The notes below the pieces were generated by a model. The model was not told where the DNA came from, did no database searches, and saw nothing but the letters and a program-made list of their open reading frames with translations. The translations under genes and the position numbers were made by a program. From the NCBI RefSeq assembly GCF_001667925.1, contig NZ_LZJR01000121.1, positions 17,871 through 81,870 on the forward strand: a stretch of 64,000 nt of DNA, read 5' to 3'. Below, in pieces: positions 8,788 through 17,608 of this stretch; position 1 is the stretch's first letter, and every line of letters starts with the position of its first letter. This DNA is from Mycobacterium sp. E2479 (GTDB lineage Bacteria; Actinomycetota; Actinomycetes; Mycobacteriales; Mycobacteriaceae).

Positions 8788-8994
8788 CAGTGCCCGCTGG
8801 GTGCGGTCGAGCCGCCGCCCGCCGCGGATGCCGTAGGCTGAGGGCCGCCGATCGCACTGCGAACGCTGCGCGCGTGTTTGCTCTCTGCGTTTGCCCGACA
8901 TGGGCGAGAGGAGAAACACCGGGGCGCTTCGCCGGCCGCGATTAGCGGTCGCCGATACGCTGGCCGGCGTATCTTGCAAGAAGGATGCGGGTAA

Positions 8995-9567
8995 GTGACC
9001 AAGCGCGCCGCCGCTGACCGGCGATTAGACCGGGCCGAACTCGAGAAAACGATGTCGGCCGACATGCGCGCGATCACTGCGCAATCCGACCGTATTGGCC
9101 GGCACTTCGCCCGCCAGAACGATGTCAGTGGCAGCGACTTCCACGCCTTGCTGCACATCATGGTTGCCGAAACCGCCGGAGAACCGTTGACCGCGGCACA
9201 GCTGCGACGGCGCATGGACGTGTCACCGGCCGCCATCACCTATCTTGTCGATCGAATGATCGACGCCGGCCACGTCCGGCGCGAACCCGACCCCAAAGAC
9301 CGGCGCAAGACCCTGCTGCGCTACGAGAAACAGGGGATGGCCCTGGCCCGCTCGTTTTTCACTCCGCTTAGCGCCGAACTACACACCGCGCTGGCCGATC
9401 TTCCCGATCGCGACCTGGCCGCGGCGCATCGGGTGTTCACGTCGATGATCGAGGCAATGGCCCGCTTCGAATCGCGGCTCGCCGCAACAAATCCCGCAGC
9501 GTCAGCCGCCGAGCCGAAGCGCTCTGCGGCGAAAGGCCGTCGCAGTCCCGCGAAGCGTGGCGGCTAG
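8995..9567 (+). CDS. MarR-family transcriptional regulator
   Basis: This 190-residue winged-helix regulator has HTH region LTAAQLRRRMDVSPAAITYLVDRMIDAGHVRREPDPKDRRKTLLR at residues 63-110, including the DxR wing motif. It has a basic C-terminal tail (SAAEPKRSAAKGRRSPAKRGG). The start is GTG 8995. It lies between the crt operon and the glycosyltransferase/IPP isomerase genes, ending convergently with the former by four bases, so a pigment-locus regulator is a reasonable inference. An AT-rich dyad at 11985-11997 is a candidate target. Confidence 0.88.
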   Translation: MTKRAAADRRLDRAELEKTMSADMRAITAQSDRIGRHFARQNDVSGSDFHALLHIMVAETAGEPLTAAQLRRRMDVSPAAITYLVDRMIDAGHVRREPDPKDRRKTLLRYEKQGMALARSFFTPLSAELHTALADLPDRDLAAAHRVFTSMIEAMARFESRLAATNPAASAAEPKRSAAKGRRSPAKRGG

Positions 9568-10814
9568 TGCGCCGGCCGCCCGGCAACGCGGCCCAGTAGC
9601 CGCTGCTCGATCAGGTCGGCACCGCGGCCGACGCCTCCCGTTGCGGCGAGTCCGGCGGCCACCCGGCGCGCTCCGTCGACCATCGTCATTGCCTGGCGCA
9701 CCTTTGCCCGCAGCCGCGCCTCCGTGAGCCTTTTGGCCGGCAGGCGGGTACCGCAACGTGCAACCTCCACCCGCCGCGCGACCTCGGCCTGGTCGCGTGC
9801 GAATGGCACGGCACACACCGGCACGCCACGATCGAGTGCCTTCAGCGTCGTGCCCATCCCGCCATGGGTGATGGCGCAGCTTGCCTTGCCGAGTATGGCC
9901 GCGTGCGGCATGAATCGGCGTACCGTCGCGTTCGCCGTACGTGGCAGATCGGCGGGTATGCCGGCCGGGAATGTCGCAACCACGTGAACGTCCTCGTCGG
10001 CCAGCGCGCGCAACGCGATTCGTCCCAGGGCCTCGTCGGCCTGCCGCAGCGAGGAGGTGTTCACCAGTACCATCGGACGATCGATGGCGTCGATCCACTC
10101 CGGTGTTGCCGTCGGAGTGGGCTCGAATACGCAGGCACCGATGTGGTGCACGAGGCCGGCCCAGCCGGAATGCGGGTATTCGAACGGCTCACCCCCGACC
10201 GCTAACAGCAGTGGCACCCGTCGTAACAAGCCGTCCACCGATGTCACCGGTGGCAGGCCCAGCTCGGCGCGAATAGCGTTGATACGGGGCAACATCGGCC
10301 GGTCGAACACATGCCTGACGACCGGTCGCACCCCGGCGTCACGAATGTAGCCGGCGATGCCAGGTAGCGGACGCATACCGGGACCGAAAGGTGGCACCCC
10401 ATTCGAGCGCAAGTATGGGGTGAACGGCGAGAAAATCAGCCACGGAATGTTCCCGGCGTCCGCGACCGACAAAGCCCCCCAGCAATTCGCATCCACGATG
10501 AGCGCATCCGGCCGGACCTCGTCCACCGCACGTCGGAAATCGTCGACCTCCAGCACCGCCCGCCGGCACAGCACGTCGATCGATAACTTCAGTACTCCCA
10601 TAGCGTTTCGTGCCTGCCAGTCGTTGCCGGCGATGGCTTCGATTCCCGGGTCAACCGGCTCGGCGTGCACGCCGGCCGATCGCATCGTCGACACGCCGGC
10701 CGACATGGTGCGCAGATGAACGTCATGGCCGCGCCGGGCCAGCTCGGCCAGCAGCGCCCCAGTCGGCAGCATATGCCCCAGGGCAGGCGACCCGTACGCC
10801 AGGATGACAGCCAC
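9564..10814 (-). CDS. MGT-family UDP-glycosyltransferase (candidate carotenoid glycosyltransferase)
   Basis: This is a GT-B fold glycosyltransferase of 416 residues. The N-terminal ILAYGSPALGHMLPTGALLAELARRGHDV matches MGT/UGT enzymes, and the donor-site region near residue 310 reads AITHGGMGTTLKALDRGVPVCAVPFARDQ. GTG 10814 was chosen because it directly precedes the conserved N-terminal strand; the frame stays open upstream only inside the IPP isomerase gene. It starts 11 bases after that gene's stop, so the two form an operon. Glycosylation of a carotenoid (CrtX-like) is inferred from location; a lipid acceptor is also possible. Confidence 0.82.
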   Translation of the reverse strand: MAVILAYGSPALGHMLPTGALLAELARRGHDVHLRTMSAGVSTMRSAGVHAEPVDPGIEAIAGNDWQARNAMGVLKLSIDVLCRRAVLEVDDFRRAVDEVRPDALIVDANCWGALSVADAGNIPWLIFSPFTPYLRSNGVPPFGPGMRPLPGIAGYIRDAGVRPVVRHVFDRPMLPRINAIRAELGLPPVTSVDGLLRRVPLLLAVGGEPFEYPHSGWAGLVHHIGACVFEPTPTATPEWIDAIDRPMVLVNTSSLRQADEALGRIALRALADEDVHVVATFPAGIPADLPRTANATVRRFMPHAAILGKASCAITHGGMGTTLKALDRGVPVCAVPFARDQAEVARRVEVARCGTRLPAKRLTEARLRAKVRQAMTMVDGARRVAAGLAATGGVGRGADLIEQRLLGRVAGRPAH

Positions 10815-10825
10815 GTCGCGCGTAC

Positions 10826-11872
10826 CTAGGCCACGCGGATGAGGTCGACATCGCGCAAGTCCGCCAACTTGGCGGCCCCACAGCCGTGCAAGCAGATGCG
10901 AAGCTCGTCGATGAAGGGCTGCAACCAATCGACCACGGCGGCAGTCGATTCGATGGCGGCGGACAGCAGCGGCCGCGCCATCGCCACCACATCGGCGCCC
11001 AGCGCGATCGCCTTGGCCGCATCCATGCCGGTACGGATGCCACCGGATGCCACCAATGGAATCGCCGGCAGAACTGCACGCACCTCCACGATGGCGCGAG
11101 CCGTAGGGATACCCCAATCAGCCAGGTGCGGATAGCGCAGTTCGCCGTATCGCACGAATTGTTCGACCCGCGACCACGACGTGCCTCCGGCGCCGGCGAC
11201 ATCGATTCCGGCGACCGGCAATTCGCCTTCAGCCCCGACGAGTTCCGCGACGGCCGCATCACCGATCCCGTGCCCAACCTCCTTGAGCAGCACCGGAAAG
11301 TCAAGGGTTTCGACTGTCCGGCGCAACCGGCTCAGCGACCCCGAGAAATCCGTGTCGCCGTTGTGCTGCATCGCCTCCTGCAGCGGATTTGTATGCACGG
11401 CAAGCGCATCGGCACCCACCCGGTCGAGGGCCTTGGCCAGATCCGGTACCGCGCTTGTGGTCAGTTGAGCCAGGCCGATGTTGCCGAACAGCAAGACATC
11501 CGGGGCCACATCGCGCACCGTGAAGCTCTCGGCGGCGCGCTCCCCCAACGCACTGTCCAACATGATCCGCTGCGAACCCAGCATCATGCCCAGACCCAGC
11601 TGTTGGGCGGCCGCGGCCAGATTGCGGTTGATGGTCCGCGACAGCTCGGCGCCCCCCGTCATCGCACCGATGAGAATCGGAGACCGCAGATTGACGCCGA
11701 AAAAGCTGGTGGACAAGTCGATGTCGCCCAGATTTGTCTGGGTCAGCGCGTTGTAGGGCAGTTCGTAGCGGTCCAGCCCGTTCGTGACGCCCGCATAGCC
11801 GACCGGCTCGTTCAGGCAGACGTCGATGTGCCGCCGCTTGCGGCTCTTCATCTCCCCACCGTCAGCAGCCAT
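10826..11872 (-). CDS. fni: Type 2 isopentenyl-diphosphate delta-isomerase
   Basis: This FMN-dependent isomerase interconverts IPP and DMAPP. The 348-residue protein has the N-terminal RKRRHIDVCLN, the GAMTGG motif, the HTNPLQE segment, KEVGHGI, and the FMN-phosphate site ASGGIRTGMDAAKAIALGAD. ATG 11872 is used; an internal ATG at 11851 (MKSRKRR) is also plausible. It supplies isoprenoid precursor to the carotenoid pathway and sits at the head of a two-gene minus-strand operon, divergent from the MmpL operon. Confidence 0.93.
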   Translation of the reverse strand: MAADGGEMKSRKRRHIDVCLNEPVGYAGVTNGLDRYELPYNALTQTNLGDIDLSTSFFGVNLRSPILIGAMTGGAELSRTINRNLAAAAQQLGLGMMLGSQRIMLDSALGERAAESFTVRDVAPDVLLFGNIGLAQLTTSAVPDLAKALDRVGADALAVHTNPLQEAMQHNGDTDFSGSLSRLRRTVETLDFPVLLKEVGHGIGDAAVAELVGAEGELPVAGIDVAGAGGTSWSRVEQFVRYGELRYPHLADWGIPTARAIVEVRAVLPAIPLVASGGIRTGMDAAKAIALGADVVAMARPLLSAAIESTAAVVDWLQPFIDELRICLHGCGAAKLADLRDVDLIRVA

Positions 11873-11984
11873 CGCAGGTCCCCCCTCGCATCCGCCACCG
11901 CTGCAGCCCCGCGTTCATAATGTCCATAGTGCCCCCTGTTACCCACCGCCGGCACTGCCACGCAGCGACGCATCATTTCAGTCG

Positions 11985-11997
11985 GTTAATATTTAAC
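11985..11997. promoter_or_regulatory. AT-rich dyad, candidate MarR operator
   Basis: GTTAA-TAT-TTAAC is a 13-bp dyad in the 145-bp divergent region between fni and the MmpL gene, ending 20 bases before the MmpL start. AT-rich palindromes are typical MarR operators and this one stands out in high-GC DNA. Assignment to the MarR protein at 8995 is inference. Confidence 0.4.
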
Positions 11998-12017
11998 AAA
12001 ATGAAAGGGTTTTACTG

Positions 12018-14123
12018 GTGATGTGGGATTCCGTGGCCGCCGCTGTGACGGGCCGGCGTTCATGGCTGCTCGCGCTGGTCACGGCCCTGCTCGGTGTCGC
12101 ATCCATGGCTCTCATCGGCGGCAACGCCGCCGCAGGCCAGTCCCCGCGATCCCTTCCACTCGATGCTCAATCGGCGCAGGTCGACTCCCTGGCCAAGCAG
12201 TTTCCGGGGGGCGACAAACCCCCGCTGATCATTGTGGTCAGCCGCACCGACGGTGGGGTTCTCAGCCCCTCCGATGTCGCCGCCGCCGAGGCCGCACGCA
12301 CTCGGATGCAGGAGGCGCAAGCCCAAGCGATCGCGCCGACGGCGCCTCTGAGGACTTCCTCGGACGCAAAAGCTGCTTTCGGTGTCGTGCCGATCAGCGC
12401 CGACATGTCCGGGCTTGCCCTAGCCGACGCCGTGGCCGCGCTGCGCACGGCCGCGGCCAATGGTCTGCCCGCCGACCTGCAGGCTCACGTGACGGGCGGT
12501 CCGGCATTCGGCGCCGACATCGCCAGCGCCTTCACAGGCGCAAACATCACCTTGCTCGCCGTGACGACGGCGGTGGTGGCGCTCCTGCTCATCGCCACCT
12601 ACCGCTCCCCGGTGCTGTGGCTGATCCCGCTGCTCGTGGTCGGCTTCGCCGATCGCGTGGCCGCGGCCGTCGGCACGGCGGTGGCGTCGCTGACCGGGTT
12701 GAACTTCGACGGCGCCACATCCGGGATCACCAGCGTGCTGGTTTTCGGTGCCGGGACCAATTACGCACTGCTGCTGATTTCTCGATATCGCCAAGAACTT
12801 CGGCACCATTCCGCGCATCGCGTGGCGTTGCGCCGGGCCGTGCGCCGGGCGGGGCCGGCCATCGTCGCCAGCAACGCCACCGTGGTGCTGGCGCTGCTGA
12901 CCCTGCTGTTCGCGTCCACTCCGAGCACCCGCAGCCTGGGCGCGTTGGCGGCATGCGGCCTGCTGGTTGCCGCGATCTCGGTCCTGGTGATACTGCCCGC
13001 GCTGCTGGCCGCGTGCGGCAGGCGACTGTTTTGGCCGTTCATCCCGCACGCCGGCGACGACGAAACCCTGGATTCCGGTGGCTGGCATCGAGTCGCGGAA
13101 TGGGTAGGCGGGCGTCCCGCACTGGTCGCGGCGGTCGCGATCGCAGTGTTGGCGGCTCTCGGGACCGGGCTGTTGGGCACTCGGATCGGCTTGTCGCAGA
13201 CCGAGCAGTTCCGGATACGCGCGGATTCGGTGACCGGTTACAACGTTGTGGCCGAACATTTCCCGGCCGGACTGGCCAACCCGACACTCGTCGTCAGCCC
13301 CAGCGACCGTGCCGCACCGGTGCGGCGGGCAATCACGTCCACCCCCGGCGTCGTCTCGGTGACCGAATCGGGCCGATCGGGATCCGGACTGACGAAGTGG
13401 TCGGTGGTGATCGACGCGCCGCCGTCGTCAAAGCGGGCATTCAGCATCGTTGCCGCGCTGCGAGATTCGACGCGGGCCGCCGAGCCCCGCGCACTGGTGG
13501 GCGGGGCCGACGCACAGGCCCTGGACACTCGTGACGCGGCCACGCATGACCGGGCGCTGCTGATCCCGGCGATCCTGGCCGTCATCCTCATCGTCCTGTA
13601 CGCGCTGCTGGGGTCGGCACTCGCGCCACCGACACTGCTGGCCGCAACCATTCTGGGTGCGCTGGCCGCGCTGGGCATGGGCGGCTGGGCGAGCCTGCAC
13701 ATCTTCGGTTTCCCGGCACTGGACAACACCACCCCGCTGTTCGCCTTCCTGTTCCTGGCGGCGCTCGGCGTGGATTACACGATCTTCTTGGTCACCCGGG
13801 CCCGCGAGGAATCCGCTCAGTTCGGCGCCCGCGCCGGGATGGTGCGTGCGGTCTCGGCCACCGGCGGCGTAATCACCAGCGCAGGAATCGTTTTGGCCGC
13901 TGTTTTCTGCGTTCTCGGGGTATTGCCACTGATCGTCCTTACCCAATTGGGGATCATCGTAGGCCTGGGCATCTTGCTCGACACGTTCGTGGTACGCACA
14001 CTGGTCATCCCGGCCCTGTTCGCCCTCATCGGCGACCGGATCTGGTGGCCGACCAGCCCTACCCGCGCGAAACCCGTTGAGCGACAAACTGACCGCAAAC
14101 AACCAGAACGGAGTACACCGTGA
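12018..14123 (+). CDS. MmpL/RND-family membrane transporter
   Basis: This 701-residue transporter has the MMPL layout: one N-terminal membrane helix, a soluble domain (about residues 40-170), five helices, a central helix near 370, a second soluble domain (about 390-505), then five C-terminal helices. Asp/Tyr-containing helix motifs are present (FGAGTNYALLLISRYRQE and LGVDYTIFLVTRAREE). GTG 12018 has AAAGGG eight bases upstream; ATG 12021 is the next codon. It is translationally coupled to tspO (GTGA) and may export or position a lipid, perhaps a pigment or its glycoside; the substrate is not shown by the sequence. Confidence 0.85.
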   Translation: MMWDSVAAAVTGRRSWLLALVTALLGVASMALIGGNAAAGQSPRSLPLDAQSAQVDSLAKQFPGGDKPPLIIVVSRTDGGVLSPSDVAAAEAARTRMQEAQAQAIAPTAPLRTSSDAKAAFGVVPISADMSGLALADAVAALRTAAANGLPADLQAHVTGGPAFGADIASAFTGANITLLAVTTAVVALLLIATYRSPVLWLIPLLVVGFADRVAAAVGTAVASLTGLNFDGATSGITSVLVFGAGTNYALLLISRYRQELRHHSAHRVALRRAVRRAGPAIVASNATVVLALLTLLFASTPSTRSLGALAACGLLVAAISVLVILPALLAACGRRLFWPFIPHAGDDETLDSGGWHRVAEWVGGRPALVAAVAIAVLAALGTGLLGTRIGLSQTEQFRIRADSVTGYNVVAEHFPAGLANPTLVVSPSDRAAPVRRAITSTPGVVSVTESGRSGSGLTKWSVVIDAPPSSKRAFSIVAALRDSTRAAEPRALVGGADAQALDTRDAATHDRALLIPAILAVILIVLYALLGSALAPPTLLAATILGALAALGMGGWASLHIFGFPALDNTTPLFAFLFLAALGVDYTIFLVTRAREESAQFGARAGMVRAVSATGGVITSAGIVLAAVFCVLGVLPLIVLTQLGIIVGLGILLDTFVVRTLVIPALFALIGDRIWWPTSPTRAKPVERQTDRKQPERSTP

Positions 14124-14599
14124 ACAGGTCGATACTGACAGCGACCAGCCTGGCCGTCGCCGCGGCCGCCGGAACCGGAAGCGTCGCCAGCCGAAACACC
14201 GTTTCCCCGTGGTACGCGCGGCTTCGCAAACCCTCATACCAGCCGACTCGTGCGGCCTTCCCCACCGTGTGGACCACGCTCTACAGTGACATCGCGGCCA
14301 CGTCGGCGGTAACTATCGATCGGTTCCGCGCGACCGGGCAGCATGACGAGGCACGCAACTACACCGTGGCGCTGGCGATCAACCTGATCCTCAACGCCGG
14401 ATGGAGTTGGTTGTTCTTCGGTTATCACAAACTCGGCGCTTCCGCGGTCGGCGCCGCGGCACTGACCGCCAGCAGCGCGGATCTGGTGAGGCGCACCGCC
14501 CAAGCCACACCCCGCGGCGCGCTGGCATTGTCGCCCTATCCGCTGTGGTGTGGCTTCGCGACCATCCTGTCCGCGCACATCTGGCGACTCAACCGCTAG
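14120..14599 (+). CDS. tspO: TspO/MBR family protein
   Basis: This five-helix TspO/benzodiazepine-receptor family protein has 159 residues. Hallmarks are SPWYARLRKPSYQPTRAAFPTVWTTLYS near the N-terminus and the Trp-rich LNAGWSWLFFGYHKLG. Family members bind porphyrins and modulate pigment or stress responses. GTG 14120 overlaps the MmpL stop by four bases and the photolyase follows within three, so the three genes form one light/photo-oxidative operon. Confidence 0.88.
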   Translation: MNRSILTATSLAVAAAAGTGSVASRNTVSPWYARLRKPSYQPTRAAFPTVWTTLYSDIAATSAVTIDRFRATGQHDEARNYTVALAINLILNAGWSWLFFGYHKLGASAVGAAALTASSADLVRRTAQATPRGALALSPYPLWCGFATILSAHIWRLNR

Positions 14600-14602
14600 A
14601 TC

Positions 14603-15931
14603 ATGCCGGCACTGTTGTGGTTTCGCCGCGATCTCCGGTTGCGTGACCATCCGGCGCTCATTGCCGCGGCCGAGAACGATGAGGTGCTCGCCTGCTTCGT
14701 GCTCGACCCGCGCCTGGAAAAGTCGTCGGGGCAACGCCGCCTGCAATACCTTGGCGACGCACTCCGGCGGCTTCGCGACGACCTTGACGGCCGGCTGCTA
14801 GTCACCCGAGGACAGCCCCACACGCAGATTCCGCGTATCGCCACGGAGATCGGCGCAGCCTCGGTGCACATCTCCGACGACTTCGCACCGTTCGGGAAGC
14901 GTCGTGACGAGCGGGTTCGCGCGGCGCTGGGCCCGGTGCCGCTGGTGGCGACGGGGTCGCCGTATCTGGTCTCGCCCGGCCGCGTCACCAAGCCGGACGG
15001 CTCGCCCTACAAAGTGTTCACCCCGTTCCAGCGTCAGTGGCAAACGATTGGCTGGCGCGAGCCGACGAAGTCGGACGCGACCGCCGCACGCTGGCTGGAT
15101 CCGGCGCAGCTGCGGGTCGCGCAGCACCCGATCCCCGATCCGGGCGCTGCGCGCGAGGTGGCCGCCGGCGAAGCTGCGGCGCGCAAACAGTGGAAGTCCT
15201 TCGTCGACAACGGATTACAGAGCTACACGAAGGAGCGCAACAGGCCCGATCTGAATTCGACCAGCCGCATGTCGGCGCACTTGAAGTTCGGCGCCGTCCA
15301 TCCCCGCACCCTGGTCGCCGATCTGGACCTGCACGACCGGGGGGCGCAAGCCTTTCTGCGGGAGTTGGCCTTTCGCGACTTCTACGCCGACGTGCTGCAC
15401 CATTGGCCGGCCTCCAGCTGGCGCAACTGGAACGGTGATTTCGATGGCATCCAGACCGACACCGGCGACGAGGCCAACCGCCGTTTCGAGGCGTGGAAAG
15501 CAGGCGAGACCGGTTTTCCCTTCGTCGACGCTGGGATGCGCCAACTGCGCGACACCGGCTTCATGCACAACCGGGTGCGGATGATCGCGGCCTCGTTTTT
15601 GGTCAAGGATCTTCATCTGCCATGGCAATGGGGCGCCGGATGGTTCCTGGACCAGCTGGTGGACGGCGACATGGCGAACAACCAGCACGGCTGGCAGTGG
15701 TGTGCGGGCTGCGGTACCGACGCCGCGCCCTACTTCCGGGTGTTCAACCCGACCACGCAGGGCGAGAAGTTCGACCCCTCGGGCGACTACATCCGGCGCT
15801 GGGTACCGGAACTGCGCTCCGCCGACGACGCGCACCTGCGCAAAGGCGAGCGGCCGGACGGTTACCCGGAGGCCATCGTCGACCACGCCGCTGAGCGCGC
15901 CGAGGCGCTGCGGCGCTACCAGAGCATCTGA
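14603..15931 (+). CDS. phr: Deoxyribodipyrimidine photolyase
   Basis: This 442-residue class I photolyase/cryptochrome family protein should repair UV pyrimidine dimers using blue light. The N-terminal antenna domain starts LLWFRRDLRLRDHPAL. The FAD domain shows TGFPFVDAGMRQLRDTGFMHNRVRM and WGAGWFLDQLVDGDMANNQHGWQW, ending in ...RVFNPTTQGEKFDP. It is the last gene of the MmpL-tspO operon. Carotenoid and photolyase genes are often co-located in light-responsive actinobacterial loci. Confidence 0.93.
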   Translation: MPALLWFRRDLRLRDHPALIAAAENDEVLACFVLDPRLEKSSGQRRLQYLGDALRRLRDDLDGRLLVTRGQPHTQIPRIATEIGAASVHISDDFAPFGKRRDERVRAALGPVPLVATGSPYLVSPGRVTKPDGSPYKVFTPFQRQWQTIGWREPTKSDATAARWLDPAQLRVAQHPIPDPGAAREVAAGEAAARKQWKSFVDNGLQSYTKERNRPDLNSTSRMSAHLKFGAVHPRTLVADLDLHDRGAQAFLRELAFRDFYADVLHHWPASSWRNWNGDFDGIQTDTGDEANRRFEAWKAGETGFPFVDAGMRQLRDTGFMHNRVRMIAASFLVKDLHLPWQWGAGWFLDQLVDGDMANNQHGWQWCAGCGTDAAPYFRVFNPTTQGEKFDPSGDYIRRWVPELRSADDAHLRKGERPDGYPEAIVDHAAERAEALRRYQSI

Positions 15932-15948
15932 CCGCGATTCGCCATCCT

Positions 15949-15988
15949 GCCCGTCGGCGTCGGCTCCGCGAACTGACGGGCGCCTTTT
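15949..15988 (+). terminator. Possible terminator after photolyase
   Basis: GCCCGTC at 15949-15955 pairs with GACGGGC at 15975-15981, followed by GCC and TTTT at 15985-15988. A second dyad (CGCTAGC, six-base loop, GCTAGCG) lies at 15995-16014 without a T tract. Either could end the MmpL-tspO-phr transcript. The U run is short, so this is tentative. Confidence 0.4.
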
Positions 15989-16187
15989 CGGAGTCGCTAG
16001 CTCCCGCGCTAGCGGATTCGAGAAGCGGGTTATAGTGCGCAGACGTTACTGATGTGGCCTGAGTGACCTTTGATGGCCCTTGATACAGCAACGGTCATAC
16101 CGGCCACCAGACGTTTGCTGAATCGTCGTCACCAAGCCGATTGACCGTGACAGGATCAGCCAATTCACCGTCACTCGGGAGGCGACA

Positions 16188-16739
16188 ATGACCAACTTCA
16201 CCACTCGGACGCTGCTGATTTCGGGCGTGGCGGCCGGTCTCATCGCGGGCGTCGACGCCTGTTCGTGTTCGGTTGGGTCCTCACGCTCGGTGAGCAAGAA
16301 GGATGTCGCCGGCCAGATCACCGCCAAAATGACGGATGCGGCCGGCAACAAGCCCGAGTGGGTGAACTGCCCGACCGATCTGCCCGGGAAAGTCGGGGCA
16401 CAGATCAACTGCGACATGAAGGTCAAAGACCGGCCCTTCAACGTCAATGTCACGGTGACCAGTGTCGATGGCAACGATGTCAAGTTCGACATGGTCGAGA
16501 CCGTCGACAAGAACCAGGTTGCGAACGCGATCAGCACCCAGGTGGGCCAACAGGTGGGCAGAAGACCGGATTCGGTGACCTGCCCCGACAATTTGAAAGG
16601 CGTTGCGGGCGCGACGTTACGGTGTCAGCTCACGGACGGCGCGGACAAGTACGGCGTGCTGGTGACCGTGACGGACGTCGACGCCGGCGACGTCAACTTC
16701 CACTTCAAGGTGGACGAACAGCCGCAGGCCGCCGGTTAG
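16188..16739 (+). CDS. Exported protein with two DUF4333 domains (probable lipoprotein)
   Basis: This 183-residue protein has a hydrophobic N-terminus (LLISGVAAGLIAGVDAC); Cys25 may be lipidated, although Asp at -2 is a poor lipobox. Two tandem domains follow, each with a Cys pair: WVNCPTDLPGKVGAQINCDM and VTCPDNLKGVAGATLRCQL, the DUF4333 pattern common in mycobacterial exported proteins. GGGAGG lies just before ATG 16188. Function unknown. Its stop overlaps the convergent transferase stop by four bases. Confidence 0.75.
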   Translation: MTNFTTRTLLISGVAAGLIAGVDACSCSVGSSRSVSKKDVAGQITAKMTDAAGNKPEWVNCPTDLPGKVGAQINCDMKVKDRPFNVNVTVTSVDGNDVKFDMVETVDKNQVANAISTQVGQQVGRRPDSVTCPDNLKGVAGATLRCQLTDGADKYGVLVTVTDVDAGDVNFHFKVDEQPQAAG

Positions 16740-17473
16740 CGGGCGGCCTTTTTGCGTTCGATGTCGGCCAGCGCCGCGGCAAGTTCGGCGCGTTGCGCGG
16801 CCGAACTCTCCCAGGCGAGCTGGCGGTTCTTGACCACCTTGGCCGGTGCGCCGACCGCGATGGAGTAGTCCGGGATCACCCCGCGCACCACCGCATGAGA
16901 TCCCAGCACGCACCCCCGTCCGATGGACGTGCCACGCAGCACCGAGACCTTCACGCCCACCCAGGTGTCCGGGCCAATCCGGACCGGGGACTTGATGATG
17001 CCCTGGTCCTTGATCGGCATGTTGATGTCGTCCATGCGGTGATCGAAATCGCAGACGTAGCACCAGTCGGCCATCAACACCGAATCACCGAGTTCGATGT
17101 CGAGGTAGGCGTTGATGACGTTGTCGCGACCCAGCACCACCTTGTCGCCGAACCGCAGCGAGCCCTCATGCGCGCGAATGGTGTTCTTGTCGCCGATGTG
17201 CACCCACCGGCCGATCTCGAGCTGCGAGAGTTCGGGCGTCGCATGGATCTCCACGCCTTTGCCGAGAAACACCATGCCGCGAGTGATGATGTGCGGGTTG
17301 GCCAGTTTGAACTTCAGCAGCCGCCAATAGCGCACCAGGTACCACGGCGTATACGCGCGGTTGCGCAGCACCCATTTCAGCGAGGCCAGCGTGAGGAACT
17401 TGGCCTGGCGCGGGTCGCGGAGGTTCGATCCACGCCAGCGGCGATGGACCGGGGCACCCCACATGCTCGTCAT
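16736..17473 (-). CDS. Hexapeptide-repeat (left-handed beta-helix) acyltransferase, Rv3034c-like
   Basis: This 245-residue protein has imperfect hexapeptide turns from about residue 65 (IGRWVHIGDKNTIRA, LRFGDKVVLGRDNVINA, IELGDSVLMADWCYV, RIGPDTWVGVKVSVLRG, IGRGCVLGSHAVVRG) and the usual closing DYSIAVGAPAKVVKNR, so it resembles O-acetyl/acyltransferases. ATG 17473 (MTSMWG) is preferred to a GTG at 17623 that would run into the divergent lipoprotein gene. By position it corresponds to Rv3034c. Acceptor unknown; cell-envelope glycan or lipid modification is plausible. Confidence 0.82.
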   Translation of the reverse strand: MTSMWGAPVHRRWRGSNLRDPRQAKFLTLASLKWVLRNRAYTPWYLVRYWRLLKFKLANPHIITRGMVFLGKGVEIHATPELSQLEIGRWVHIGDKNTIRAHEGSLRFGDKVVLGRDNVINAYLDIELGDSVLMADWCYVCDFDHRMDDINMPIKDQGIIKSPVRIGPDTWVGVKVSVLRGTSIGRGCVLGSHAVVRGVIPDYSIAVGAPAKVVKNRQLAWESSAAQRAELAAALADIERKKAAR

Positions 17474-17608
17474 GGCCGGACAGCCTAACGCGGTCGTATG
17501 CGAGCCGGCCAACCGCCACGGGTTACCCTCACCTGTACTCGATTGCCGCCGCACGGCGGGGTCTGCCCGCGCGACCCGCCCTCCCAATAAGGATTTGGAA
17601 AACCGAAG

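Noticed and set aside
12018..14123. MmpL gene considered as MmpL3/MmpL11-type mycolate exporter
   Set aside because: It is shorter (701 residues) and coupled to tspO and photolyase in a pigment locus; no feature points to mycolate transport.
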